Positions 15,536-25,005 of a stretch of 64,000 bases of DNA are shown piece after piece. Below the pieces are notes generated by a model. It did not search any database, was not told the DNA's origin, and saw only the letters and a list, made by a program, of their open reading frames with translations. The stretch covers positions 1,674,001-1,738,000 of the forward strand of contig NZ_CP122458.1 in NCBI RefSeq assembly GCF_032598905.1, in the 5' to 3' direction. The translations under genes were made by a program, and so were the position numbers. Positions within the stretch are counted from its first letter, which is position 1, and each line of letters opens with the position of its first letter. Source of the DNA: Streptomyces sp. 11x1 (GTDB lineage: Bacteria; Actinomycetota; Actinomycetes; Streptomycetales; Streptomycetaceae).

Positions 15536-16576
15536 CTACCCCGTGACCGCGCCGGCCCCCGGCGGCATGTTGTACGGCGTCACCACCTGGATCGCCGACG
15601 GTAGGAACGGCCCCTCGTCGGGCAGGGCCTGGTGGGCGCGCATGATCACTTGGCAGGCGCGGCGGACGTCCTGGCGGAGGTCGTGGTGGAGCACGGCGGA
15701 GAGCCGGTGCTCGCGCAGCAGCCGGGTGTTGTCGTGGTCGAGGTCGTGGGCGACGAAGACGTGCGGCTCACGGCCGAGCGCGGCGAACGCGTCGAGCGTC
15801 GCGGTGTTGCCGCCGCCGATGGAGTAGACGGCGGCGATCCCCGGCTCCCGCTCCAGCGCGTCGAGGACGAGGTCCCGCTGGGTCGCGTCGAGGCCGTCGC
15901 TGTCGGTGACCTCCACCACGGTCCGTCGCGGCGCGACCGCCCGCATCACCCCGCGGAACCCCATCTCGCGCTCCTCCTCGTTGCGGTAGAAGCTGCGGCT
16001 GAGCGTGACCAGCACGGCGCCCGGCCGGTCGCCGAGCCACTGCCGCAGCAGATACGCGGCGGTCGCCCCGGCGGCCCGGTTGTCTATGCCGACGTACGCG
16101 CCGCGCGGGCTGCTCGGCAGGTCGGTCACGAAGGTGACCACCGGGATCCCGGCCGCGACCAGCCGTTCGACGGCGGCGGTGACCTCCGGGACGTCCGGCG
16201 CCTTCAGGATCACGCCCTGCGAGCCGCGCCGCCCGATCCGGTCGAGCACCCGCACCATCTCCGAGGCCGACCCCGTCTCCCGGAAGTGAAAACGGGAGCG
16301 CACGACCGCCGGGTGCAGGGACGGCAGCTCGGCCTCCAGCGCCTCACGGACCGCCGTGGAGAACCGGTCCGGGGTCTGCATCACGATGTCGACCATGAAC
16401 GTACGGCCGCCGATGCGCACCTGCGTCCGCTGCCGGTCCAGGTCCCGCACGGCCTGGTGGACCTCACGGGCGGTGCTCTCGCGCACCCCTCCCCGGCCGT
16501 TGAGGACCCGGTCGACCGTGGCCTGGCTGAGCCCGGCCTGCCGGGCGATCTCACGGATCGTGTAGGGGTGCGCCAT
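15536..16576 (-). CDS. LacI family transcriptional regulator
   Basis: A 346-residue regulator: N-terminal LacI HTH (YTIREIARQAGLSQATVDRVLNGRGGV), then a periplasmic-binding-protein-type sensor domain (AYVGIDNRAAGATAAYLLRQW) ending in VVTPYNMP. The sensor with its STAVREALEAELPSL and FHFRE region resembles regulators that bind sugar or polyol ligands. It is divergent from the SDR and Gfo/Idh genes and most likely controls them. The ATG at 16576 is preferred to an upstream frame extending 234 nt, because the HTH begins here. Confidence 0.92.
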   Translation of the reverse strand: MAHPYTIREIARQAGLSQATVDRVLNGRGGVRESTAREVHQAVRDLDRQRTQVRIGGRTFMVDIVMQTPDRFSTAVREALEAELPSLHPAVVRSRFHFRETGSASEMVRVLDRIGRRGSQGVILKAPDVPEVTAAVERLVAAGIPVVTFVTDLPSSPRGAYVGIDNRAAGATAAYLLRQWLGDRPGAVLVTLSRSFYRNEEEREMGFRGVMRAVAPRRTVVEVTDSDGLDATQRDLVLDALEREPGIAAVYSIGGGNTATLDAFAALGREPHVFVAHDLDHDNTRLLREHRLSAVLHHDLRQDVRRACQVIMRAHQALPDEGPFLPSAIQVVTPYNMPPGAGAVTG

Positions 16577-16803
16577 GGGGGGTGTGTCCTGGATCTCGAT
16601 GGGGAGCCGGCGGTGAATCGGATGGGGCCGGCGGTTCGGATGATGGGTTTTTGATGGTCTGCTGCGGGTTGTACGAGGGGCCCCGCGCCCCAAGACTGAC
16701 AGAGGCGAGGGCGCTGTGAAAGGCCGTACGAAACCGAGGCGACCGGAACCGCCCCAGGTCCTGGCACGGACCGCCCGAGCCGATCGAAAGGAAGCACCCC
16801 CAG
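16577..16803. promoter_or_regulatory. Divergent LacI / SDR promoter region
   Basis: 227 nt holding both promoters. AAAGGAAG lies about 9 nt before the SDR ATG. I did not find a clear LacI-type palindrome (central CG with inverted arms). Confidence 0.35.
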
Positions 16804-17565
16804 ATGGCACTACTGGAGGACAAGGTCGTCCTCGTCAACGGCGGCAGCCAGGGCGTCGGCGCGGGCGTCGTCCGCGCGGCCCTGCGCGAGGGAGCGACCG
16901 TCGCGTTCACGGGCCGCCGCGCCGAGGTCGGCGAGCGACTCGCGGCGGACACCGGCGCCACCTTCGTCCGGGCCGACCTGACGGACCCCGCGCAGGTGCG
17001 CGGCGCCGTGGACCAGGTCGTCGCCGCGCACGGGCGGGTCGACAGCCTCGTGAACGCGGCCGGCCTGACCTCACGCGGCTCGCTCCTCGACACCTCGCCC
17101 GAGCTGTTCGACGCACACATCGCGATCAACCTGCGCGCCCCGTTCTTCGCCATGCAGGCCGTGGTCCAGCACCTGGTGGCCCGCTCGGCGCCCGGCACGA
17201 TCGTCAACATCGGCTCGAACTGCGCGCACGGCGGCCCGCCGTACCTGGCCCCGTACTCCGCCGCGAAGGCCGGCCTAGCCGGCATGACCCGCAACGCCGC
17301 CCACGCCCACCGCTGGGACCGGATCCGGATCAACGATCTCAACATCGGCTGGACGGAGACCGAGGGCGAAGACGCGATCCAGCGTGAATTCCACGAGGCG
17401 GGCGACGACTGGCGCGAACGGGCCGCCGAGCGCCTGCCGATGGGCAAGCTCGGCCAGGTCGACGAGATCGCCGACTTCGTGGTCTTCCTCCTGTCCGACC
17501 GCAGCGGCGTGGTCACCGGCTCGGTGATCGACTGGGACCAGAACGTCCCGGGCGCCTCGGACTGA
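16804..17565 (+). CDS. Short-chain dehydrogenase/reductase
   Basis: A 253-residue classical SDR. The cofactor motif is VNGGSQGVGAGV (TGxxxGxG type, with Asn replacing the first Thr), followed by NAAG at about residue 83, a catalytic Ser region (VNIGSNCAHGG) and the Y-x3-K pair in APYSAAKAGL. It would oxidise or reduce a sugar/polyol hydroxyl with NAD(P). It precedes the Gfo/Idh gene by 90 nt on the same strand and both sit opposite the LacI gene, so a polyol or sugar catabolic unit is likely. Confidence 0.9.
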   Translation: MALLEDKVVLVNGGSQGVGAGVVRAALREGATVAFTGRRAEVGERLAADTGATFVRADLTDPAQVRGAVDQVVAAHGRVDSLVNAAGLTSRGSLLDTSPELFDAHIAINLRAPFFAMQAVVQHLVARSAPGTIVNIGSNCAHGGPPYLAPYSAAKAGLAGMTRNAAHAHRWDRIRINDLNIGWTETEGEDAIQREFHEAGDDWRERAAERLPMGKLGQVDEIADFVVFLLSDRSGVVTGSVIDWDQNVPGASD

Positions 17566-17655
17566 CCTGCTTCGCACCCGCTCCCCACCTGCTTCGCACC
17601 TGCTTCCCACCTGCTCCCCCCTGTTTCATCTGCACTTTCGAAAGGGACACTCGTC

Positions 17656-18666
17656 ATGCGCATTGGCATCCTGGGGCTGGGCCGCATCGGCGCCTTCCAC
17701 GCCGGGACTCTCGCCGGACTGGACGTCGTGGAGGAGCTGGTGGTCTCCGACCCGGTGGCCGCCGCGGCGCTGGCGGCCGGCGAGAAGTTCGGCGCCACCG
17801 TGGTCGATTCGCCCGAGGCGGTGTTCGCCTCGGGGATCGACGGTGTCGTGATCACCGCCGCCACCGACGCGCACCCGGGGCTGATCCTGGCCGCCGTCGA
17901 GGCGGGTGTCCCGGTGTTCTGCGAGAAGCCGGTGGCGAAGACGGTCGAGGAGAGCCTGACCGTGCTGCGCGCCGTGCGCGAGAGCGGCATCGAGGCGCAG
18001 ATCGGCTTCAACCGCCGCTTCGACGCGGGCTGTGTGGCCGCCCGCGAGGCCGTCCTCAGCGGCGAGCTGGGCGCGCTGCACACCGTACGGTCGACCACCC
18101 TCGACCCCGCCCCGCCGCCGGCGGACTATGTCGCGGTGTCGGGCGGCATCTTCCGCGACTGCGCGGTGCACGACTTCGACGTGGTGCGCTGGGTGACGGG
18201 CCGCGAGGTCGTCGAGGTGTACGCGACGGGCGGCAACAAGGGTGCGGAGTACATCAAGGAGGCGGGTGACGTCGACACCGCGTCCGCGCTCCTCACCTTC
18301 GACGACGGCACCATCGGCGTCATCTCCAACACCCGTCACAACGCCCGGGGTTACGACGTCCGTCTGGAGGTCCACGGCATGCAGGACAGCATCGCCGCCG
18401 GCCTCGACACCCAGCTCCCGCTGCGCTCCGCCGAGCCCGGGGTGACCTTCCCCTCCGGCGTCCCGCACACCTTCTTCATGGACCGCTTCGCCGGTGCCTA
18501 CCGCGCCGAACTCACCGCGTTCACCGAGGTCGTCGCCGGCACCCGTACCTCGCCCTGCACGGTCGCGGACGCCCTGGAGGCCGGCTGGATCGCCGAGGCG
18601 GCGACCCTGTCGGTGGCGGAGCACCGGCCGGTGCGGCTGGACGAGGTGCGGGGGGCGGCCGCCTAG
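17656..18666 (+). CDS. Gfo/Idh/MocA family oxidoreductase (inositol 2-dehydrogenase-like)
   Basis: A 336-residue NAD-dependent sugar/inositol dehydrogenase. N-terminal Rossmann motif GILGLGRIGAFHA, the PVFCEKPVAK lysine motif, GFNRRFD, and DCAVHDFDVVRWVTG with the catalytic Asp/His pair of the family. The ribosome site GAAAGGGAC precedes the ATG. It is the downstream partner of the SDR and a likely LacI target. A decayed 3' copy of this same gene lies at 54411-54696, and the two copies bracket the defence island, sharing 132 identical bases (18480-18611 here). Confidence 0.92.
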   Translation: MRIGILGLGRIGAFHAGTLAGLDVVEELVVSDPVAAAALAAGEKFGATVVDSPEAVFASGIDGVVITAATDAHPGLILAAVEAGVPVFCEKPVAKTVEESLTVLRAVRESGIEAQIGFNRRFDAGCVAAREAVLSGELGALHTVRSTTLDPAPPPADYVAVSGGIFRDCAVHDFDVVRWVTGREVVEVYATGGNKGAEYIKEAGDVDTASALLTFDDGTIGVISNTRHNARGYDVRLEVHGMQDSIAAGLDTQLPLRSAEPGVTFPSGVPHTFFMDRFAGAYRAELTAFTEVVAGTRTSPCTVADALEAGWIAEAATLSVAEHRPVRLDEVRGAAA

Positions 18667-18695
18667 GCACGGGCCGAGCACGCCTCGACGCACCC

Positions 18696-18735
18696 TGTCG
18701 CGAGCCCTCTCCCTGCAGGGAGAGGGCTCGCGACA
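18696..18735. terminator. Perfect 40-bp palindrome, likely bidirectional terminator
   Basis: TGTCGCGAGCCCTCTCCCTG followed by its exact complement, centred on CTGCAG at about 18715. It sits 30 nt after the Gfo/Idh stop and before the convergent end of the defence operon, so it can terminate both. It also marks the left border of the island. Confidence 0.8.
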
Positions 18736-18906
18736 GCGGTGGGCGGGTACTACGAGAATTGCTCCAAGCGGGCAGCGCCTCCGAAGCCCGTGACAGGTTG
18801 TGCAGGGTCGCCGCTCAACCTGGTGCGGCACGGGCCCAGGCTTCATAACTCCGCACAGCAGTTCTCCACGTTCCACCGCCGGGCGTGGACTTCCCGATGG
18901 GGTCCG

Positions 18907-19992
18907 TCACCCACGCAACAACACACCCGACCCCACTTGCGCCATCAAGGGCGGTTCCACATCCCCTTCGTACGCGAGATGGAGTTCGCTGCGCGCACGT
19001 GTGGCAAGCACGTAGTAGGTCATGCGCAGCGCGGCCGACGTGGGATCGGCTGCCGAGTCGGCGTGCGTGTCGGGGATGACCACCGTGTCGAACCCCAGCC
19101 CTTTGGCGCTCCTGCGGTGGACGAGCACGATGCCGGGACGGCCGAGGTCCAGCGTGCGGTAACGGCCGTCCCTCGCATCGGAGGTGTACAGCTGCGGTTT
19201 GAGCCGCGGTGCTCTGTGCTTCAGGGTGCCGAGCAACGAGAACTGGGTGTGCTTCGAGTGGACGATGACGCCGATGCTCCGTCCCGGATGCCTTTCCGCC
19301 AGCAGGACCAGCAGGTCGGCGGCGCCTCGTTCGGGCAGGTGATGAAGTCTCGGCGGGGGTCCCTGCCGGTCGGGAAGCGGAGGCGAACCGGCTCCCGTGT
19401 GGAAGTGGGCCGCGAAAGACGCGATCTGGTACGTATTGCGATGGTTGCCATCGATCTGGTACCGGTCGCACCGGCCGAGGCGCCCGGCGATCTCGGCGAG
19501 TGTGGAGTTCGTGTCGGCCAACCGCTGGCACTCGTCCGCGTACACCGTCATCCGTGCTCCCAGGAGTCGGCACAGGCGGTAGAACTCGGGCGGCAGGTCC
19601 TGGCCCTCGTCCACGACCAGGGTGAGTCCCGGGACCGGCCCGCTCTCCACGGCTCGTTCGAAGAGTGCGGGCCAGTCGAACCATCCGTCGTCGCTCTTCG
19701 GGGGCGTGCCGCCGTACCACTCGGCGAGCCATGTGTGCGCGGTCCTCACGCGCACGCTTCGGTCCGCCGGGCCCAGCGTGTGCACGGCCCCGGCCAGTGA
19801 CTGGCGGAGGAGATTCGAGTAGGTCAGCAGCACCGTCGGGGTGCCGGTGAGGGCGAGCATGACGGCCCGTTGGACCGCCAGGAGACTCTTGCCGCTGCCG
19901 GGCGGGCCACTGATCAGGTGATGACCGTCGAAGGGCAGTCCGTCGAGGCTGGAGCGCTGCTCCGTGGTGAGGTCGAGGTAGGTGAGTGTCAT
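18907..19992 (-). CDS. UvrD-like SF1 NTPase/helicase, last gene of the DISARM-like operon
   Basis: A 361-residue P-loop protein: Walker A GPPGSGKS (29-36), Walker B VVDEGQD (126-132), a GNHRNT motif resembling helicase motif IV/V, and a C-terminal ATRARSELHLAYEGD like UvrD motif VI (normally TRAxxxL). It is about half the length of UvrD and lacks the 1B/2B insertions, similar to DUF2075/UvrD_C_2 NTPases. The ATG overlaps the drmB stop by 4 bp (TCAT), so it is co-translated with drmA and drmB. Standard DISARM carries a phospholipase D protein (drmC) at this point; none is seen, so this NTPase may be a substitute component. Confidence 0.8.
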   Translation of the reverse strand: MTLTYLDLTTEQRSSLDGLPFDGHHLISGPPGSGKSLLAVQRAVMLALTGTPTVLLTYSNLLRQSLAGAVHTLGPADRSVRVRTAHTWLAEWYGGTPPKSDDGWFDWPALFERAVESGPVPGLTLVVDEGQDLPPEFYRLCRLLGARMTVYADECQRLADTNSTLAEIAGRLGRCDRYQIDGNHRNTYQIASFAAHFHTGAGSPPLPDRQGPPPRLHHLPERGAADLLVLLAERHPGRSIGVIVHSKHTQFSLLGTLKHRAPRLKPQLYTSDARDGRYRTLDLGRPGIVLVHRRSAKGLGFDTVVIPDTHADSAADPTSAALRMTYYVLATRARSELHLAYEGDVEPPLMAQVGSGVLLRG

Positions 19993-21836
19993 GTCTTCTC
20001 CAGGGCGTCGGCGGCTGCGGAACGGGCAGCGGCGACGATGGACTCCAGGTAGCCCGGCACGTGTTCGCCGCCGACGACGAGGGCACGGTCGAGGAGGGTG
20101 TTGCCGGTCTCACAGCTGGTCTCGGGCAGCAGGGCACAGGCGTGGCAGGCCGCCCGGTTGAGGTTGCCGAATCCCTGGCCAGTGTGTTCGGCGCACAGTG
20201 GGTCGGCCGAGCACCACGCGGCGGCCTCCGTCATCCGCAGCAGCGTCTCGACCAGGCGCGGGGGCTCGCCCTGCCGTACGAGTCCGCCCAGGGTTCCCTC
20301 GGCGTCGCCGGCGGCCGTGTACACGAGAATGCCGTACTGGTCCTGTTCGGGACGGGCGTAGATCCTCTCCCGGAGACTCGCCGTCGTGTATCCGGATTCG
20401 AAGGAAAGCTGACGGATCAGCAGGTGCGCGAGGGTGTGCAGCAGCACGAACCGCGGTGAGAGGTCCGGCCCCGTCACGGCTTCGAGACGGTCCTTCTGGA
20501 AGGAGCGGTCGAGGTCGGCCTGCATGCCGGCCACCTGTCGGCGCACCCTCGTGTCGACCTCCCAGGAGGCGAGTTCCCCCCGGTCGAGGGTGAGGAAGAC
20601 GCCCTCGCCGAAGACCTCCACGGCCGGCAGCCATTTCAGGCGCCGCGCGCTGTCGGCGGGCACGACGGAGGCGTCCGGGGAGACCCGGGTGAAGCCGGAT
20701 AGCGCGCGTACCTCGCGCAGCCGGTCGGCGAGAACGATCCGGCCGAAGCGTTGACGCAGGCCGGACCAGGGCTCCGCACTCTCACCGGCGAGGCCGAGCG
20801 TCGTCTCACGCAGCGCGAAGTCGCGGGTGGCGGGCGGGGCGGGGGCCGTGAAGGCGGCCCATTCCTCGCGGCTCAGGTCAGGCCGGGCCGGACCGTCCGA
20901 CGAGGCTGGAGCAGCCCCGGAAACGCCACCCGTCTCCTCGGCGACGAGGGCGTCCAGGAGGTCGTCACCGGCCCCGGTGTCCTCCTGGATCATCATGCGC
21001 AGCGCCTCGGCACGCGGTGTCCCGGCCATGCGACACAGGGAGACCCACAGATCGTGCTCACGTACCCGCGCGGCAAGGGCGTCGTCGGTGTGTGCCGGTA
21101 CGTCCGTCTCGGGGATGTCGAGCGCCGAGTGCACGAGCGGGTAGTACAGGTTGCCCGCCGTGCGCTGCACGATCTGCACCGGTTTCACGCACTCGGCGGC
21201 CTCGCTCGCCCGCTGCCAGGGGTTCCGCCCCGAACAGCGCATGCCGTGGGTACCGAGAATGTCGAGCAGATCGCGCGCCGCACCGCACCCCTTCGCGGCG
21301 CACGCCACGGAGAGTGCCTCGAGACCCGAGGCACGTTCGGAGACGAGGAAGCGGAGCCTGTCCCGCTCTGCGCACTGCCGCCGTTCGGCGGCCTCGCGCC
21401 GTGAGTGGGCCCAGAACCACCAGTCGATGTCGCTGAGGTGTCCGGCCGCGCAGATCTGCACGAACCGCATGGGCGCGAGCGTCCGGGCCGGTGAGCAGGA
21501 CGGGCAGCGCGGCGCCTGCCCGTGCTTCTCGTCGGCGATGCGCCAGCGCTTCATACGCCGGCAGGCTCCGCAGAACAGCCAGGACGGGAAGCGGATGTAC
21601 GGCGCGCCGGGCGCGTCCGGGGTGTCGAACCGGTCGTTGGCCGTCGCGGGGGCGGCGTAGAACCCGGTGACCCCCAGCCTGGAGGCGAGCCTGGGCGAGT
21701 CGACCTTCTGCCTGCCCCGTGTCGGCCAGTCACCGATCCCTGTGGCGACGAACGACTCGCCCTGGATGTCGAAGACGGCTCCGACGCCGAAGGGCACCAC
21801 CGTCTGCGACTGACGTACCCGAAGTGTGCGGCTCAC
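19989..21836 (-). CDS. drmB: DrmB-like DUF1998 protein (DISARM core)
   Basis: A 615-residue protein of the DUF1998 DISARM family, starting at a GTG (21836) that overlaps the drmA TGA and has GGGAG 7 nt upstream. The N-terminus SRTLRVRQSQTVVPFGVGAVFDI is the typical DrmB opening. Cys clusters follow: LFCGACRRM with CPSCS, then CAAGHLSDIDWWFWAH and AAKGC. The C-terminus holds LHTLAHLLIRQLSFESGY, YTAAGDAEGTLGGL and a final CHACALLPETSCE metal-binding cluster. In DISARM, DrmA and DrmB together recognise and block incoming phage DNA. Motifs fit well; the identification is by recall of the family, not a search. Confidence 0.85.
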   Translation of the reverse strand: MSRTLRVRQSQTVVPFGVGAVFDIQGESFVATGIGDWPTRGRQKVDSPRLASRLGVTGFYAAPATANDRFDTPDAPGAPYIRFPSWLFCGACRRMKRWRIADEKHGQAPRCPSCSPARTLAPMRFVQICAAGHLSDIDWWFWAHSRREAAERRQCAERDRLRFLVSERASGLEALSVACAAKGCGAARDLLDILGTHGMRCSGRNPWQRASEAAECVKPVQIVQRTAGNLYYPLVHSALDIPETDVPAHTDDALAARVREHDLWVSLCRMAGTPRAEALRMMIQEDTGAGDDLLDALVAEETGGVSGAAPASSDGPARPDLSREEWAAFTAPAPPATRDFALRETTLGLAGESAEPWSGLRQRFGRIVLADRLREVRALSGFTRVSPDASVVPADSARRLKWLPAVEVFGEGVFLTLDRGELASWEVDTRVRRQVAGMQADLDRSFQKDRLEAVTGPDLSPRFVLLHTLAHLLIRQLSFESGYTTASLRERIYARPEQDQYGILVYTAAGDAEGTLGGLVRQGEPPRLVETLLRMTEAAAWCSADPLCAEHTGQGFGNLNRAACHACALLPETSCETGNTLLDRALVVGGEHVPGYLESIVAAARSAAADALEKT

Positions 21837-24800
21837 AGGTCGGCTCCCTTCACCGTCACCTGGCATTCCCGGTCCACGTTGCGCATGGAGTTCGGTGTCT
21901 CCCACAGGCCGTAGTTCTGCTCGAAGCTCTTGATCAGGTTGGACTGCCCCTTGCCCTGGCTGCGGTAGTACAGTTCCCGGCCGTCCTTGCGGGCCTGGCG
22001 GGCCGCGTCCTCCCAGTCGGCGAGGAGTGAGGACAGCTCCTTCTGCACCTCGCCGCCCACCCCCGGCTCGCGCGCATCGGCTCGCGCCGCCAGTTCCGCG
22101 ACCAGCCTCCCCATTTCAGGCAGTCGGTCGATCACCTGCCCCGCCTGGTTCTCTGCGGCCATTCCCAGCCGGTGCCGTACGAGGATGACGAGCGCGGCGT
22201 GCAGGGCGCGACGACGCGACGGCACCGACCAGGGGGTGACGCTGGTCGGCTCGACGTGCCGGTACAGGGAGCGGTGGTACACGTCGAAGGTCTCGTAGTG
22301 CGAACGGTCCCGTGGGCGGGTGGCGTTGAAGAAGGTCACGACGAGGCCGGGCACCGTGTGCCGGCCGACACGGCTGGTGGCCTGGATGTACTCGGCGGTC
22401 GTCTTGGGCTGGCCCTGCATCAGCATCAGCGCGAGCCTCTTCACGTCGACGCCGACGGACAGCATGTTGGTACAGGGCAGGAAGGACACCGACTGCGGGT
22501 CGTCCCAGGGCTTCTCCAGCCGGTCGAGCAGGACGGGCTGCTCCGCGCGCGGCAGGTTGCTGGTGAGTTCCTGCACCTGGTGGTCCAGCAAGCGACGTGT
22601 CCCAGCCCCGGAGTCGAGTCCCGCGATCTGAGCGGGGATGTCATCGGCGGCGGCGGTGACGGTACGACCGAGTTCGCGCAGGCTGTGGTGGTAGGCGACG
22701 AGCGTCCAGTACGCGTCCCGGTGCTCCTCGGGCAGTTCCCAGGCGCCCTGCAGCATGGCGGCCGCCGTGGCCACGGCGGCGCGACCGGCCGTGTGGCCCT
22801 GGGCCATGACACCGAGGTAGCGTCGCCCCGGGCGGGAGGTGTCGGGCTCGGCGAAGTACGAGTGCCGGGCGTCGAGCCCGGCCGGCGGGAAGAGCTGGGC
22901 GGCACCGCCGTACAGGGCCTGGATCTGCTCACCGGAGCGACGGATGGTGGCCGTCGACGCCACGACCTTCGGCCCTGTCCCGTCGGGTGAGGTGCACAGC
23001 CCCAGCACAGCCGACTCGTACAGCCCGACGGTGGTACCGAGAGGACCGGTGAGCAGGTGCAGCTCGTCCTGGATGACGAGCGACGGCGGAAGGTTGGAGG
23101 TGCCCGCGCCGAACAGCCGTCCCGCACGCGGCTCCCACGCCAGACGGGCGAACTTGTCGACGGTGCCGAGCACGAAGGTCGGCGGCTGGTCGTAGAGGTG
23201 CTCGTCGACGACGGCGACGGGCAGCTCGTCGTGGAAGGCGCACGCGTCACGCGGACAGAAGAAGGCGAACGAGTCCGCTGAGGCTCGCACGCCGTAGTCC
23301 CCGATGTCGGGCGACTTGTGGGCGGGAAGGATGCGGGTTCCGCACCAGGGGCAGCGGTCGAGGATGAAGACGTCGTCGGGCCGGGTGGCGGCGCGGACGT
23401 CGTCGAAGGCCGCCCGTGCCTTTTCGTACGTGTTCGGTGACGTGGCCTCGCCCACCCACAGGCCGATCGAGAAGGGCTCCTCGCCATAGGTGTCCGGGTC
23501 GGCGCGACGGAAGGTCTCCAGGGCACAGACGGTGGTGGCCGCGCGCTGGAACTGCTGGGTGGTGAGGAGGCTCAGGGTGTAGCGGCTGAGGACCGCGGTA
23601 CCCCGGCCGTCGGGATCACCCCGCCGGAGCACCATGGCGAAGGCGGCGAGCAACAGATACGCCTCCGTCTTGCCACCACCGGTCGGGAACCAGATCAGAT
23701 CCGTGGTGGCCCGGTCCGGGTGTCGCGGGTCAGCCACACCGTCCAGAGCGAGCAGGAAGAACGCCAGCTGGAAGGGCCGCCACGTGGCCTGCGGATCCGG
23801 TTCGGGGTCGAGGAGCATGGGGGTCTGGCGGGAGCGGCGTTCTCCCGCCTGGTCGCGTGCCGAGTGGCGCATCTGCAGGGCCATGGCACGGTTCGCGGCC
23901 CGGAAGGCGCGCAGTAGTTCGGGGCGGCTCGGGTCGCACAGTGTGCGTACGCCCGATTCGATCCTGGTGACGGCGGCACCGATGCGGCCGAGGACCCGAT
24001 CGGCGGCCTCGCGGCCCCAGGCGGGGATGTCCGCGGTCAGCTGTCCCACGTACCAGGCCCGGTAGTCGGCCGCGAACTCACCGAGCTCTTCCCGTAGTTG
24101 TTCGAGAGACACCTCGGGGTCGGCGAGGTGCCGGAGGTCGAGCACCGGGGACCCGCTCAGACCCGCCGCACGGACACCACTGACCTCGGCCTCCGGCATG
24201 ACCGCGGCCTTGAGCCCGGTCACCCGGTCCCCTGCGCCGTCGTACTGCTCCTCGACGGCGCAGCCGTGGCCGACTGCGTGGGTCCTGACATGCCGGTACT
24301 GAAGGCGCAGTTCCTGCTCCTCCGGGTCACGGCTGGCCAGGCGGACACTCGGGTACTGGAGGACCTCGCCGTCCAGCGGCCGTGCCTCCAGGCCTACTTG
24401 GAAGAGCATGCGGTCCCATTGGGCGGTCTTGCCGAGGGTCGGTTCATGACGGGCCGCGTTGACGAGAGCCACGGTGACCAGGTGGCCGACGCCGAAGTGA
24501 CGGCGTCGAACGCGTAGTTCGGCCCTGCCGTCGAGGACTTCGATGTGGTCGCGGTCGGGGCCGAGAGCATGGTGCTCGGCCGGCAGCGCCACGCGTTCCC
24601 AGCGCCTGCCGCGTTCACCCGTGGCGGAGTGGGTCACGTAGCGGGCGCCCGCGCAGCGGACCTCGACGGTGGCGGCGTCGGTGTAGAAGCTGAAGCCGAG
24701 GGAGGAGGGAAGCCATGCGTTGGACTCGGGGATCGGGTCGCTCGCCGGGGCGGTGTCCTCGGCCGCGCGTTCCGTACCGGCCCCTTCCGGGTCCTCCGCG

Positions 24801-24958
24801 GCGAGATGCAGTTGGCGCTGTAGGTCGGCCTCTTGGGGATAGAGGGTGCCCATCAGATACTGCCGGTCGGGCGGAGCGTCGAGCATCTCGTGCTCTCCCC
24901 CGGCCGGGCCGACGAGCTGGCGGTGGAGATAGGCGACGAGTTCGTGTCTGGGATCCAT
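21833..24958 (-). CDS. drmA: DrmA-like helicase (DISARM core)
   Basis: A 1041-residue SF2-type helicase. Walker A WFPTGGGKTEAYL (423-435), a Zn-binding insertion CPWCG (536) with CPRDAC, DELH box (631-634), STAT motif III (about 668), VGVDVKRL, and motif VI QATSRVGRH (859-867). The N-terminal 400 residues match the long non-helicase part of DISARM DrmA. The ATG at 24958 has GAGGA 6 nt upstream, 47 nt after the sigma-factor stop. Its stop overlaps drmB. It is the motor of the predicted defence complex; no methyltransferase or PLD gene accompanies it directly, unlike class 1 or class 2 DISARM. Confidence 0.87.
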   Translation of the reverse strand: MDPRHELVAYLHRQLVGPAGGEHEMLDAPPDRQYLMGTLYPQEADLQRQLHLAAEDPEGAGTERAAEDTAPASDPIPESNAWLPSSLGFSFYTDAATVEVRCAGARYVTHSATGERGRRWERVALPAEHHALGPDRDHIEVLDGRAELRVRRRHFGVGHLVTVALVNAARHEPTLGKTAQWDRMLFQVGLEARPLDGEVLQYPSVRLASRDPEEQELRLQYRHVRTHAVGHGCAVEEQYDGAGDRVTGLKAAVMPEAEVSGVRAAGLSGSPVLDLRHLADPEVSLEQLREELGEFAADYRAWYVGQLTADIPAWGREAADRVLGRIGAAVTRIESGVRTLCDPSRPELLRAFRAANRAMALQMRHSARDQAGERRSRQTPMLLDPEPDPQATWRPFQLAFFLLALDGVADPRHPDRATTDLIWFPTGGGKTEAYLLLAAFAMVLRRGDPDGRGTAVLSRYTLSLLTTQQFQRAATTVCALETFRRADPDTYGEEPFSIGLWVGEATSPNTYEKARAAFDDVRAATRPDDVFILDRCPWCGTRILPAHKSPDIGDYGVRASADSFAFFCPRDACAFHDELPVAVVDEHLYDQPPTFVLGTVDKFARLAWEPRAGRLFGAGTSNLPPSLVIQDELHLLTGPLGTTVGLYESAVLGLCTSPDGTGPKVVASTATIRRSGEQIQALYGGAAQLFPPAGLDARHSYFAEPDTSRPGRRYLGVMAQGHTAGRAAVATAAAMLQGAWELPEEHRDAYWTLVAYHHSLRELGRTVTAAADDIPAQIAGLDSGAGTRRLLDHQVQELTSNLPRAEQPVLLDRLEKPWDDPQSVSFLPCTNMLSVGVDVKRLALMLMQGQPKTTAEYIQATSRVGRHTVPGLVVTFFNATRPRDRSHYETFDVYHRSLYRHVEPTSVTPWSVPSRRRALHAALVILVRHRLGMAAENQAGQVIDRLPEMGRLVAELAARADAREPGVGGEVQKELSSLLADWEDAARQARKDGRELYYRSQGKGQSNLIKSFEQNYGLWETPNSMRNVDRECQVTVKGADL

Positions 24959-25005
24959 GGTGTTCCTCGGGAAGTTGCGTCGGGCGCGGGGGCTACGGGC
25001 GCGGG

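Noticed and set aside
18667..18906. A tRNA gene or att site as the left boundary of the island
   Set aside because: No cloverleaf or tRNA-like end was seen. The only structure is a perfect palindrome fitting a terminator; the duplicated boundary is the Gfo/Idh gene instead.
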